This document shows positions 34,901 through 44,320 of a stretch of 64,000 bases of DNA, piece by piece. The translations under genes were made by a program, and so were the position numbers. Source of the DNA: Anniella stebbinsi (lineage: Eukaryota; Chordata; Lepidosauria; Squamata; Anniellidae). The notes under the pieces were generated by a model. The model had not been told where the DNA came from. It searched no databases and was given only the letters and a program-made list of their open reading frames with translations. Every line of letters starts with the position of its first letter. Positions within the stretch are counted from its first letter, which is position 1. Location of the stretch: NCBI GenBank assembly GCA_029215795.1, contig JARDYH010000007.1:102749263-102813262 (forward strand), written 5' to 3'.

Positions 34901-37900
34901 TACTCCTCAGTTTGCTCACATTTTCTGGTATGAACCTTTTAAAAACCATTATTGGACAGTTGTGTGCTTCCGCTCGCCATTGCTGGAATGCACATCTAGG
35001 AGGACTTAACATCCCATCAGCAATGTGAACTGTAGTTGAAACTGACAAGCTTTCCAGGTAGCTTTATTGAAACCAACAATGGCAGTAATTTCTCTCCTTG
35101 CCACCCACATCAACTGCCATACCTTAGCTATTCCTCCTGCCATCAGAATACTGGCTAGAGATGAATTCTGATCTACATTCACTCAAAAGGGACCTGAGAG
35201 AGCATTGTGTGAAATGGAAAATGCTTTGAAAGATTGTGTGGAACAGCCGTGAAGCTTTAGAAACTGAATGATTCTACATGCTCCTTTCTTAATGCATGTT
35301 AGAATTTCTGGAAAAAATGACAATGAAGGCCATTTGGGGACAAACATTGGGAATCTGATTTTCTACTGTGATTTAGGCGTGCTGCATTAAAATAACATCT
35401 CATGATGAAGGTATTGTTGCAGAATGTGTGTGTGTGTGTGTGTGTGTGTATTGCAAGGCTAGACAGACTTCAAACTTGCAGGATCAACTTGGTTTTTTAC
35501 TCCACCAACTGGAGTCAGGCAAAAATAAGCGGTGGTGGTGGTGGGGAGATTTAGAATTAGAATTCTTAAAGGACTTAGACTTAAGAAACAAGGATGCCTT
35601 TTTCTTTTAGTACCAGAACTAAGTTCACAGTTCTCTCCCACAAAAATCCACTCCTTCCTTTTAGCAGCCTAGTTTAGCATGAGGGAAGCATTCGGGCCAT
35701 TGTAAAACAACAGGGAGTCAGAAACTCTTGCTGATCTACCATCAGCAGTCTGCCAATAAATTCCAAACTACCCTCTGCACACTCCTGGTGTATACACACA
35801 AATAAGTCAATCCCTTAGGTTCAAGCACACTCCAATCCCAAAAAAAATCATCAAATTCATAATGAGGCTGTGCACATAAAGAGGCTGGGCAATGTAAATA
35901 AGTGATCTTCAATGTCCCCATTAAGTTCTATGGAACAAAGTAAATGGGCTGCACTCTGGAACTCAGAAGGGACCATAACTGTCTCTTGCCTTTAATACTG
36001 GGATCACTGAGCAGGTTTAGCATCCACTTGATGATGCCCCTAAGTGCATGTCTTTTCATTCTCCCAAACAGGGTTCCCATTCACTCCTACAGGGGAAGGT
36101 AAAGCGCTGCATTTGGGGGGACACAGTTGTGGTCAGGGCATTCATCCAATGCCAGGTGAACTGCTTGCCATTGACAAGAATCCTACAGGATCTCTCACCA
36201 CAAATGTATGCTACTGCATCTCCCAATGTCCTCTCAATATAAAGAACAGAACATTCCACCACAGACATAATGCATTATGCTAGTGTATAAAAACAGATCC
36301 TTTTTGAAATACAACTATGGCACATGGTAACTGCTTGGTACACTGAATCCAGTAGTTGGGCCCGGGGATGGTGCATGTATGATTATGTCACGTGTGACGT
36401 GTGTAGACATTGAACCATGTAAATTAATGATCAAGGAGTGCCTAAAGAGATGGACATCAAAGCTTAAAGAAGCTGAACAGGTGAGAAAAAATGGTTTAGG
36501 TACTCAAGATTTAATCCACTAGGCTCATGGGTTGTCAAATACCTGTTATTTTGAGAGACTTTATTTCAAAATATCAAAGGTCTATATTTCAGAAAAAAAA
36601 ACTCTGTATCACAGCTCTATGTGTGTGTATGTCTCTGTGTGTGTGTGCATGCACACATTTGCACATTCCTTTCTTGAAGTGATTTTGATCTGTCAAGGAA
36701 TTCAGACGTCAAGATACAGATTATTCCCTTTAGAGGTCATCCAGAGAAACATGTCAAGGCAACCTGAAGCTGGAAACAGATACTAGTTTTGTTCAGAATC
36801 TTAAAGATGGTATGATAGCTGCATTGTTGCCTGTGGTGTGCATGCTTCATGTCACTTCTTGGTAAACATTTCTGTAGTGCTTCGAAGTCCTGAAAATAGT
36901 GTTTGATCAGAAATCATGGTGGAGCACAAGAACTGTGTGTGTATACATCAAGGGTAAGGAACCACTGCTAGACTTCCCCAACTGGTCGACCAGCTCCTAC
37001 TCAACCCCTGCCCACTCTCCTAACCACCATAACTCACCACTACAGCCTGTTTCCCCTATGTTATTTAACATTTACATGAAACTGTTGGGTTGATGGATCT
37101 TGAAGTTCTAGCACAAAAAACACAAAGTAGATGCTACAGGACTGGCTACCCCTGTTCTAGGGTAATGATGGAGAAGGTATTTCTTACCAAAATGGGCACG
37201 CCAGTCAGTGTGTCATAGAGGAAAACAATGGCGCTGATGAGGTTGGTCATCTGCATGGAGGTCTTGGCAGATTCGGATCCATCCAGAGACGACCGCCTTT
37301 TGCCTCTGACGTCCTCTACCACGATGGCTGGCACATTGAAGGTGGTGTGAGCTGAAGAAGGACAAGAAGAGGAGGCTTCTTCTGTTCTCTGGTGGTGGCA
37401 TCTGTGGTGCCGTCGGTGTGCCCACAAAGTCTGGTAGAAAGTGATGCCCACACACACCAAGCCCATGACTATGCCTCCAAGGAGAAGCAAGCTGAAACAT
37501 ACGCCAAAACCCAGACCTATCTTGCTGACAATGAACTGGCAGCCACTGGCATAGTAACGCTCCCCATTGTTATGCCAGCCAATGGAAGGCAAGGTAGAGA
37601 GAATGAATGACACCATCCAGATGCCCATCACAGCATGCAGGGCCTGCTTCTTGGCATTACTCAGGCGGTAGTTGACAGGCCACCTTACCATCCACATACG
37701 GTGATAAGACAAGGAGGCCACAGTGAAACATGTGGCCAAGGCCAATGTGTAATAGGTAGAGACAAAGACCTTGCAAATGCTCTCGTTCCAGTCATAGTCG
37801 GAGGATTCACGTCGCAGCTGTACCACCGCATAGGTAGTAAGTGGCACAGCAGCCATAAGGATGTGTGTCCCTGCCAGGAAGCACAGCAGCAGCTCCAGGG

Positions 37901-38054
37901 GCTTGTGCTTCTGTTGCTTGGCTGTAATGCTCAAGATTATCCAGGAGTTGGCTAGCAGGGCAAGGAGTCCACAGGCCAGCCACCACAGTGAATTATTGTG
38001 CAGGGTAGCCTTTGAGGGTTCCTCCATGGGGCTGCTGCCTCCCCCACGATTCAT
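22400..38054 (-). CDS. GPR162: GPR162 orphan G-protein-coupled receptor, four coding exons
   Basis: The coding sequence is join of complement 38054-37188, 33446-33257, 30658-30507 and 22921-22400 (867+190+152+522 nt), giving 576 residues and a stop. Each intron has GT/AG ends and phases agree (0, 1, 0). The protein has seven hydrophobic segments near residues 22-43, 52-75, 94-118, 138-158, 178-205, 268-296 and 303-325. It has a long acidic-then-Ser/Pro-rich cytoplasmic tail. An HRM replaces the usual DRY at the end of helix 3 (residues 118-120), and Cys94 and Cys172 could form the extracellular disulfide. Long stretches match my memory of mammalian GPR162 (about 588 residues), such as [16 protein letters not shown] and [19 protein letters not shown]162 is an orphan receptor, best known from brain; its ligand and signalling are not established. 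GPR153 is the close paralogue and the main alternative. The SEEDGDD and SHDETNIF tail blocks favour GPR162. Confidence 0.93.
24630..24725. repeat. Short inverted repeat (GAGCTTTCATGGGTTACA)
   Basis: GAGCTTTCATGGGTTACAAC...CACTTCATCAGATGCTAT is followed by its inverse, GCATCCAATGAAGTGGGATG...CCACGAAAGCTC. The two ~45-bp arms have a short loop. This is a DNA-transposon-like foldback. Confidence 0.6.
24903..25085 (+). mobile_element. tRNA-derived SINE, 5'-truncated
   Basis: TTTGAATATTGGACTCAG followed by GTTAAAATCTCTAGTCAGC (B-box-like), TTGGGTGAGTTTGGGCCAG, CTCTCAGCCTAACCTACCCC, TTGTTGTGCGGATAAAATGA and CATGTATGTTACC follows a SINE layout common in squamate genomes. The A-box region and 3' tail are degraded. 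Confidence 0.65.
25230..25471. repeat. Foldback MITE with GGCCTAATCCACC ends
   Basis: The left half (AGGCCTAATCCACCGCTTTC, ATAAAAGGCAGGAGCCACAC) is mirrored by the right half (GTGTGGCTCCTGCC ... GGTGTGGATCTGGCCTAGG). Direct copies of ATAGCACTATGAAA also recur inside. Confidence 0.6.
25472..26899. other. Intron 3 sequence without recognised elements
   Basis: Between the foldback MITE and the hAT element I see no gene and no clear transposon. Open frames here are short and unsupported. 26892-26899 is the hAT target duplication. Confidence 0.4.
26900..27766. mobile_element. hAT-type non-autonomous element (867 bp), 8-bp target duplication
   Basis: The ends are TAGGGGTGTGCAC and GTGCACATCCCTA. 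CTGGAAAC flanks both sides (26892-26899 and 27767-27774), an exact 8-bp duplication; the end fits the hAT YARNG rule. Subterminal sequence is packed with GATCCG/CGGATC units. A perfect ~30-bp palindrome (27067-27096, core CATTGCAATG) and GC-rich inverted repeats (such as 27260-27440) fill the interior. No transposase is encoded. Confidence 0.9.
27775..29282. other. Intron 3 sequence, no gene seen
   Basis: No supported coding region. 28480-29140 has irregular repetition of phrases such as CCTTCCAAGTACGTTGCC and GCATGGCTCCTG at roughly 100-130 bp spacing, suggesting a decayed tandem repeat. Confidence 0.4.
29290..29590. repeat. hAT-like MITE related to 13515
   Basis: It starts TTCTACACAAGGCTTTTATT. 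The next ~80 bp match 13521-13600 closely (CACTCATGGAAGTTTGCGGG, GTCCTTTACATTATGTCGTC). The right end is eroded. Confidence 0.5.
30050..30415 (+). mobile_element. tRNA-derived SINE interrupted by a 175-bp MITE
   Basis: The head GGGGAGGGGGCATAACTTAG with GTGGTACAGCACATGC (A box) and AAATTCAGTCCCC (B box) ends at 30148. The tail GATTCAGTATAAGGCAGCAT with a CATATGTTTG end resumes at 30324. A MITE with TCA flanks sits between. The GPR162 exon 3 boundary is 92 bp away. Confidence 0.7.
30149..30323. mobile_element. Harbinger-like MITE with GGCCATTTCTACACC ends
   Basis: Inverted ends GGCCATTTCTACACC and GGTGTAAAAAGGGCC, with TCA on both sides (30146-30148 and 30324-30326). The interior has two copies of GTGTGCCGATGGTGT. 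A shorter relative is at 44197-44320. Confidence 0.65.
30507..30658 (-). CDS. GPR162: GPR162 coding exon 3 (residues 353-403)
   Basis: The acceptor CCTCCTCTAG precedes ATGGCACTGG, which completes the split Asp codon. The exon encodes [20 protein letters not shown], then a variable stretch and HDRVHYLQ. The donor is CAG|GTAAGC. A 50-codon body plus two bases gives a phase-0 end. Confidence 0.92.
30659..33256. other. GPR162 intron 2 (2.6 kb)
   Basis: The minus-strand donor is GTGAGGCCCT and the acceptor CCTCCTCTAG. It holds a TC run (30704-30718), a G-run at 31422 and a hAT-like left end at about 32884. The remainder shows no gene. Confidence 0.7.
32884..33010 (+). repeat. hAT-like repeat fragment (CAGGGGTGGGGAACC)
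   Basis: CAGGGGTGGGGAACCTCTTT (fits YARNG) is followed by a G-rich unit that includes GGGGTGGGTGTGGCCAGAGG. It resembles a dispersed squamate repeat. The right end was not found. Confidence 0.45.
33257..33446 (-). CDS. GPR162: GPR162 coding exon 2 (residues 290-353)
   Basis: The acceptor CTCTTTGTAG precedes GTGGTGAGCTTC. The exon encodes [10 protein letters not shown], helix 7 ([20 protein letters not shown]) and [20 protein letters not shown], then EEDGDD. It ends one base into a codon before the donor GTGAGGCCCT. Confidence 0.93.
34189..34508. mobile_element. 320-bp palindromic hAT MITE, copy 1 (older)
   Basis: It has ends TAGGGTGACCATATG and CATATGGTCACTCTA and is exactly 320 bp, like the three other copies. 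It is more diverged than they are, and its target duplication is no longer clear. An internal copy of the end (AGAGTGACCAGATAC) sits mid-element. Confidence 0.75.
35425..35449. repeat. TG dinucleotide microsatellite
   Basis: About 12 uninterrupted TG units in GPR162 intron 1. Confidence 0.9.
37188..38054 (-). CDS. GPR162: GPR162 coding exon 1 (residues 1-289)
   Basis: It starts at the ATG at 38054 ([16 protein letters not shown] at -3); an in-frame stop lies upstream at 38105-38103. A second in-frame ATG is residue 10. The exon encodes helices 1-5, most of helix 6 and the third intracellular loop, which has a His-rich stretch ([11 protein letters not shown]). It ends CCCATTTTG followed by the donor GTAAGAAATA. 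The length is a whole number of codons (289). Confidence 0.93.
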
Positions 38055-41000
38055 TGTGCTACCTCCTCCTCCTCCTCCTCTGGATTTGGAAACAGCCACA
38101 GATCATGCACAGGGTCCTCACAGAGGAGCCCGTGGTTGCTCCCTCATCTACGTCCACAAGGAAATAGGACAGATGTAGAAGAAGCTTCTGCGAGGTATTG
38201 CCATTAAGAGGATGCACGACCTTACTCGGTTCCTCATTCCATCTTCCTCCCTCTTTTACTCTCTGTTTTCTTTATTTTCACTCTTTTGAGCCATACCTTG
38301 TTTTTTTCCCCTCGTTTTTTTTCTTAGATTTTTAAAAGTATATTTTATTCCAGAATAAAAATTGATGTGTACATACACAAACTAGGGACACAAAAAGAAA
38401 ACTGAACTTCTGCACCCTCTATGAGCTCCTTCCTGCCTTTTAAAAGGTTCCTGCTTTTTTATATTTTATGGAAAATTAACATCTAAAAGTGGGTACCAGG
38501 ATCCTTACATCTCACTACAGTGGTAAGCCTGATATTATTGAACAACCTCCCAAAGGAAGTTAGCCTATACAAATCCCTCCAGGATTCTTGGAGAAAATGT
38601 AAATCCTGTTCTTCAGGGCTTTTGGTCAGTACATGTTGTGTCTGTTAAGTTTATGTAACTACTGATTTACTGCTGGTTTGATTGAATGATAGTTGTGGGG
38701 GAAAGAGATTCTCTTTTTTTTAGCTGCTGGGTTTTTGGGGGGTTCGTATATTTATGCTTCTGGCTTTCTATTTTTTAATGCAATGTTGCGATTTGTTTTA
38801 TTCTTGTATTTTAGATTATTGTTATTGTAATTAGCTTTTTAAAAGCTTACCTCAAGGACAAAGAGGGGCAAGGTATATATGCTTCAAATAATATTTTTAA
38901 AAATGAAAACCAAACTAAAATAAAGGTGGAAGTACCTTCCTTTACTGTTACCACATCTCTTTCTGTTGCTCCCTTCCTTTTTCTCTCTATCTCAAAAAAT
39001 CATTACCTTCCTTTAACAACCCCACTCTGCTTTGCCTCTCCTGTGAATAAAGGATAAATGAAGGTTCTCTGGGGAGTTGGGCTGAGTGGAATTGGAAGCA
39101 GAATTAAAGGTTCGCTTCTCACAGGGCACAAAACTAGGCTTCTGTCACCAAACACATGAGCTGCTGATCAGTGAGCTCTTCAATGTTTAAGGAGACCAAC
39201 ATCTTCTGGTTTTCTGCCAGGTCCCTGGGCTCACTGTCCCCCAGAACCTTCGCCACTGGTTTGGAATCTGTAGATAGCCAATCAACAACTGTATGAATGA
39301 TTAATTCTTTTTCCAGAGTTTCTTGGTAACTTGGGGTTTAGAGTACCCTTCTGGCTGTGGAGGGGAAAAAAAGGAAAGCATAAGAAAACAGCTCTATCAC
39401 TTCCAGCCTCCTCCCTGCTCCCGCCCCACTCACAGAAGTAATTCCAATTCACCAACCCGCACAACAGGCAGTTCAGGGAGTGTGTACTCTATTGTGCCAC
39501 ATCACTGGATCAGCACAACTGTAAACTATATGGAATAAATTAAACCAAATGCCTGGCACACACACTTCCCATTCTTGGCTGCTCTTCTGCACCCCACAAG
39601 AATTCAGGCCAAAACAATTTCAGGAAAGATTAAGGCTGAGGGTAGGGAGGTGCTCCTAGTCTTCTCTGTCTTAGGTATCTCTGTACCTCTTTTTCTTCTT
39701 CCAACACTGCCCCTTTGCTCTGCCCTGCTGTCAGGGGCCCATCCTACCACAAGAAAAGGTGAGTCAGTACCTCAGGCAGCATGTTTTATGCACTAATAAG
39801 GGGGGGTGGGCAGTGTGGGAGACATAGAAATCTGGCCCAAAGTATACAATTCATGGGGACATTCCCCTGAGCAAACCCCACTGATATGAGTGGGAGCTTA
39901 GCTCACGCCCAGGGGATTAGGCATGAGATTTTTTTCTGGTGAATTATGCCCCATGCTAATTAGAATATATGTGGAGAAAGCGATACCATTTGGATGTTCT
40001 GCCTTGGGCACCAAAACGTCTTGGATTCGTTTTTCATGCCACTTCCTGTTCAAGTACTGGAATACTTTACAGCATCCTTCCCCAAGCTGGTGTCATCCAG
40101 ACATGGCTTTGCCAGTTCACTTATCTCCTGAACAGGCTGTTACAGTCCAAGGATTTTCTTTCTCCCATTCCCAGTACACATGTGCTATTCCAAGTCCTGA
40201 GCTCCCACCATGCTTCTGCTACCACTCCTTCATCTTGCTGTACATCCCTTCGCTGCTTTTGAAGTCCTGGATTCTCCACTGAACTCTGCCAGTGCTCTCC
40301 TACCCTCCGAATCGTCACCCACTGCAGACTTATCTCACTACATGCAACAACTCGGCTGATAAAGCTCTACGCATTCTGATCCATACCTCCTCGTTTTGCC
40401 CAGAGCTGGCTGATGATTGGTTGGAAAAGATTCTTCAGCTGTGCACCCTCTCCCTACCAGTACATTGGACTACTTCCACGACTAAAGACCACCCAGGAGA
40501 CTGGATATTGGCTGGAGGGGGAAGTTATTGGGTATAAGAAAATATATTCCTAGGGATACCACCTAACTTGACCTTTTAAAAAAAGCTAATTGCTGCTATG
40601 CCATTCTGTTTCCTCTGAGACAGGTGGCAATTCCACCCCCAGCCCATGTATGCAAATACACATCACCAACAACTCGTGATCAACAGTATCAAAGGCTGAT
40701 GAAAGATCTGCTGCCTTTGATTTGTGTTCCTGACTCTGACTACTAGTCTGGTCTGGAATCCTGCCTGCTTAATTAAGGTTTTCTGTACAGACTGGTTTGT
40801 CACAGTCTTGCAAGCATTGCTGCTCTTGCAAAGGTGCTCAGTTTTTCCTCTCCTGCTATGGTCTTTGGCTTTTGCAGGTTTTTGAAATAATTCAATGTCA
40901 TGGGCCACCTTCAAATACCTACAGGAATTATTAGCTGTACACAGGCAGGCGTGCTGATTCAGTGTACCTGTCACCCACAAGCCACATCGGGACATGCTGA

Positions 41001-41600
41001 TGCCAGTTCTGGTACCTGCTAGTCAAAATGGCATACTGAGGTCTAGCACCTCCCCAAGCCACAACGATAGTACTAAATGCAACACTAGTTGCTCCCACTT
41101 TCTTGCATACCTTTCCCACAACTTCTGTTCAAGCCCCACAACACTAAAACAGCTGTGGGTACGCTGATGGCTGGATACTCCTGATTTCTGCTGCCATCTC
41201 CTGCTTTTTATACTTCGGGGCGTAGGCCTGCATGGTGCCTGGTTCTCAGCGAGCCTTTCGCTGGCAGATTCCCACCCCACCCCACGCTTCCTGTTAAATG
41301 CCACCTCCCACTAGCCTAGTCGTCTTTCCAGATGGGAAGTTCTGCCTGACTAGGGAAACAAGTTAACTCACAGGCTTGTGACTGAAGGGAAGGAGACAGA
41401 AAAAGAGAAAAAGGCGGGGGGGGGGGGGGAGGAACAAGATCACCCAGAAATATAATGAAATAAAAATGTGAGGTTGACATGAGGGATCTGCTTCTTCTAC
41501 TTCTTCTCAAGGTTTAGGGGAAAGGAAGGGAAACTAAAGAGGGGGGTGGGCAGCCCAACTACCCCCCCCCACCAAACCTTTGGTCTTCAGGTCAAGCAAG
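38055..41600. other. Upstream of the GPR162 start codon: probable first intron and 5' UTR
   Basis: The 5' UTR part of the start-codon exon runs upstream from 38054; CCTCGCAG|AAGC near 38190-38195 is a possible but weak minus-strand acceptor. 38640-38900 ends like a decayed LINE tail (AAGCTTACCTCAAGGACAAAG ... GGTATATATGCTTCAAATAA). No other gene is seen. A G-run is at 41415. Confidence 0.45.
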
Positions 41601-41629
41601 CCGACAATGGCCTCACGGAGTTGCTATGG

Positions 41630-42790
41630 TTATGGCTGAGGGGTGAGGCCTGGGGGGAGGGAGGTGGAGATAGCAACGGCGAGGGGCGAGGGGCGTCGGA
41701 GGGTGGGGAAAGCAGCGCAGACCTTCTCTTGCCCTCTTTTTCCTGCAGAGGTGGGGGAAGAAGGGGGTGGGAGAGGAGCGGGGAGGAGGAGGAGGAGGAG
41801 GAGGGGGGCGCAGCCAAGGCAGCCGGTGACTACGCCTACAGGGGGAAGATGGGGGGGTCAGGTCCGTGGGGCAGGCGGGATCCTCGGCGGGGTTCCGTCT
41901 CGAGAGAAGGGGGCCACGCTCCCCCCTGACCAGGCCAAGAGCTGCCCCGTCCCCAACAAAAAAAAGCAGGCAGCCAGGAAGGCAGAGGGGAAGGGAAACG
42001 GGGTGGGAAGCGAGCAGCTGAAGGGCGCCGAGGCGGGCAGGAGCAGGCGGGGGCGCCACGGACGGCCGTGCGAGCCGAGGCCGCCAGCAGCAGCAGCAGC
42101 AGCCCCTTCCCGCGCTTGTCCTCGGCCCCCGGAGAGGGGAGGGCGCCGAGCGAGGGGACCCATCTTACCTCTGGCTGATGCTGCTGATGCTGCCGCTGCC
42201 ATGGCGACCGGAGCATCCTCGGCTGCTGCTGCTGCCAGTGCCGCCGGGTGCGTGCGTGCGTGTCTGCCCGCCTGCCCGGCTGCGGGAGCGGCTCCCGCGC
42301 TTGCCCTCCACGCCGCTCGCTGCTGCCCGCATCCCACCCCGAGGCGGCGGCGGCGGCGACCAAACCAGGGCTGGCTAGAGGGAGCCCGCAGCGGGCGAGC
42401 GGAGGCTGGCGTGGCGCGCGCGTCGGGCTGGGAATCTCCTCTGGCGACTCGGGGGGAGGCGCAGGGGGAGGCGGAGGAAAGGGCACCCAGCGCCCGGCGA
42501 CGGGCTTCAATGGCTGCGGCCCCGGCCTGGCCGCCTCCGCTGGTGCGCCCCTCCCCTCATCCGTGGCCCCGAGGGAGATGGCATCACCGCCGCCACTCCG
42601 CGCTGCTCGGGGATTTGCGTCCTTCCCGGGGGGGTGGGGAGCGGGTAGGGAGAAGGAGGAGGAGTCGCGCCGTCCGGGAGGGGAGGGTTGCGCGGCCCCT
42701 CCTCCGCGGGGGGGTGGGCGTGGGCCTGGATAACAGGTGTGACAGGAGGCTGCGGCCTGGGGTAGGGGGACGGAGGCGGCGGTGGGGCCC
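41630..42790. promoter_or_regulatory. CpG island, probable GPR162 promoter and first exon region
   Basis: This ~1.2-kb block is very GC-rich with dense CpG, unlike its flanks. It contains GCC/GCA-rich stretches (AGCAGCAGCAGCAGC near 42086). A minus-strand donor consensus, CAGCCAGAG|GTAAGATGGG, places an exon end at 42169. This would fit a non-coding first exon of GPR162 about 4 kb upstream of its start codon. A bidirectional promoter for an unseen plus-strand gene is also possible. The long open frames here on both strands are GC-rich artefacts. Confidence 0.65.
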
Positions 42791-43117
42791 ACGTAGTAAC
42801 GGGGCCAGCAGACAGGTGAGCATTGTGGAAGGAGGGGTTGAGTGTGTGAGCATGGCCAGAAGAACCAGGCGGTGGGGCCGGGGGGCCGTCATTCACGGGG
42901 GTAAAGTTGGGTGAAGGGGCGACTCCTTGGTATACACGCAAGACTTTATAAAATATAATGAGGTCTCTGATGTTTTCCCGTGGAAAAGGGAGGAAAGCAG
43001 CTTCGGGAGAGCAGTTTTGACTGGGGAAACGGCCCACAGAGAAAGGATGGAGCACCCCACGCCCAACACACACACATGCACCAAGCGAAGCTCCCCCCCC
43101 CCCATTTCAGTCTTTAA

Positions 43118-43462
43118 GGCTGCCTCTACAAGAGGCATTTAAAGCTCTTTCAAGGTGCATTAAAAAATTTACCTCTACAAGAGCGGAGCGTAAATCGGGC
43201 GTAGAGGCGCGTTGTCTCTCCGATTATGCACATTATTGAATGCGCATTAAATAGCGAGTTTTATTTTGCTCCGGCCGTTAAAGCGCATTTTGACTATGTG
43301 AACAAGCGATTCTCCGCACGTCAACAGTTTAAATCACATTTCGGTCGTCCAGTAATGCGCTTCGCCACCTCTCGTACAGAGGTATTAGGCGTAAATGCGC
43401 TTCTGCGAATATGTGCATAATCGCCTAACCAGGCGTAAAGGCGAATTCTTGTAGATGAGGCC
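43118..43462 (+). mobile_element. GCGCATTA MITE, copy 3
   Basis: It starts GGCTGCCTCTACAAGAGGC and ends CTTGTAGATGAGGCC. Its right flank does not repeat the left flank. It may be the left arm of a composite with copy 4. Confidence 0.75.
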
Positions 43463-43847
43463 GCTTCTGCACATGTCTTCTGTGTATGATGCTGGCAAAA
43501 AGGACGGGTAGTTGCAAATACGTGTGCCATACAGTATACTTATCGGGGAGCCCGGGTTGGCTGAAGCTTTTTTTTGTGCAGATTTAATGGCAGGTAATGA
43601 ACCTGAGTTTGCCGTAGTGTGAGTGTGTGTACACTTTCTGACAGTTCCCGTATCTTTTGCCACTGCCTATCAGACATATACACACTCTCATACGTTTTTT
43701 TCCATTCCGCTGTCCTCGCTAGTGAAGCAGGTTTTGCAGGTTATGAAGCACCACGAAATCCTGCAGACACGGATAATAGTGCACTGAGTGTGCATGTCAT
43801 GATACCTCTTCACCCTTCAGATCTTTGTAAACAAAGAAACAAACAAA
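43463..43847. other. Unique 385-bp segment between inverted MITE copies
   Basis: No gene or known repeat is recognised. It may be cargo of a composite element (see findings). Confidence 0.4.
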
Positions 43848-44193
43848 GGTCTCCTCTACAAGAATTTGGTTTGGCGCCTGGTTGTCCGATTATGTGCATC
43901 TTCTCACAGTCGCGTTTACGTCTAAATCCGGTAAACGACATGCGGTGAAGCGCATAACCAGCAGTATGAAACACGCTTTAAAGTGACTGAAATGCAGAGA
44001 ATCACTTGTTTACATGGTCAAAATGCGCTTTAATGGCTGCGGAGAATTAAAACTCACTATTTAACGCACATTCGATAATGCGCATAATCGGACAGCTAAA
44101 GCGCCTCAACCCCCGATTTGCGCTCCGCTCTGGTAGAGGTAATTTTTTTAATGTGACTTGAAAGAGCTTTAAATCGCTCTTGTAGAGGCAGCC
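43848..44193 (-). mobile_element. GCGCATTA MITE, copy 4 (inverted)
   Basis: On the plus strand it reads GGTCTCCTCTACAAGAATT to CTTGTAGAGGCAGCC. It is opposite in orientation to copy 3. Its right flank is TTA, as is the sequence just left of copy 3 (43114-43116). Confidence 0.75.
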
Positions 44194-44196
44194 TTA

Positions 44197-44320
44197 GACC
44201 CTTTCCACCCCAGTCTGTTTGCCTGGCATAGCCCCAGGCTGATCCCTGTGCGCTGATGGTGTGTATGAGGTACTTCCGGGATCGGCCTTCCTCTACACCC
44301 CTATGGTGTAGAAAGGGCCC
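44197..44320. mobile_element. Harbinger-like MITE fragment, relative of 30149
   Basis: GACCCTTTCCACCCCAGTCTG ends are paired with ATGGTGTAGAAAGGGCCC. The interior TGCGCTGATGGTGTGTATGA and GGTACTTCCGGGATCG match 30149-30323. It abuts the preceding MITE. Confidence 0.6.

Larger units (their letters stand above)
33447..37187. other. GPR162 intron 1 (3.7 kb)
   Basis: The minus-strand donor is GTAAGAAATA and the acceptor CTCTTTGTAG. It contains the palindromic MITE at 34189-34508, a TG microsatellite (35425-35449) and a second TG/CA-rich tract near 36617-36660. No other gene is seen. Confidence 0.7.

Noticed and set aside
37146..38099. A longer GPR162 start at 38099
   Set aside because: It would use GTG. 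The ATG at 38054 gives an N-terminus resembling the known MxRGG start and has A at -3.
41858..42337. A separate coding gene starting at the minus-strand ATG at 42202
   Set aside because: A donor follows after 34 bases and no downstream coding exon other than GPR162 is seen; it is treated as a possible upstream frame only.
41643..42914. Long open frames (423 and 318 codons) on both strands of the CpG island
   Set aside because: They are low-complexity Arg/Gly/Pro/Ala translations of GC-rich DNA that lacks stop codons, with no conserved domain.
43226..43420. Recurring short frames beginning MRIIECALNSEFYF in several places
   Set aside because: They occur only within copies of the GCGCATTA MITE and reflect repeat conservation, not coding.
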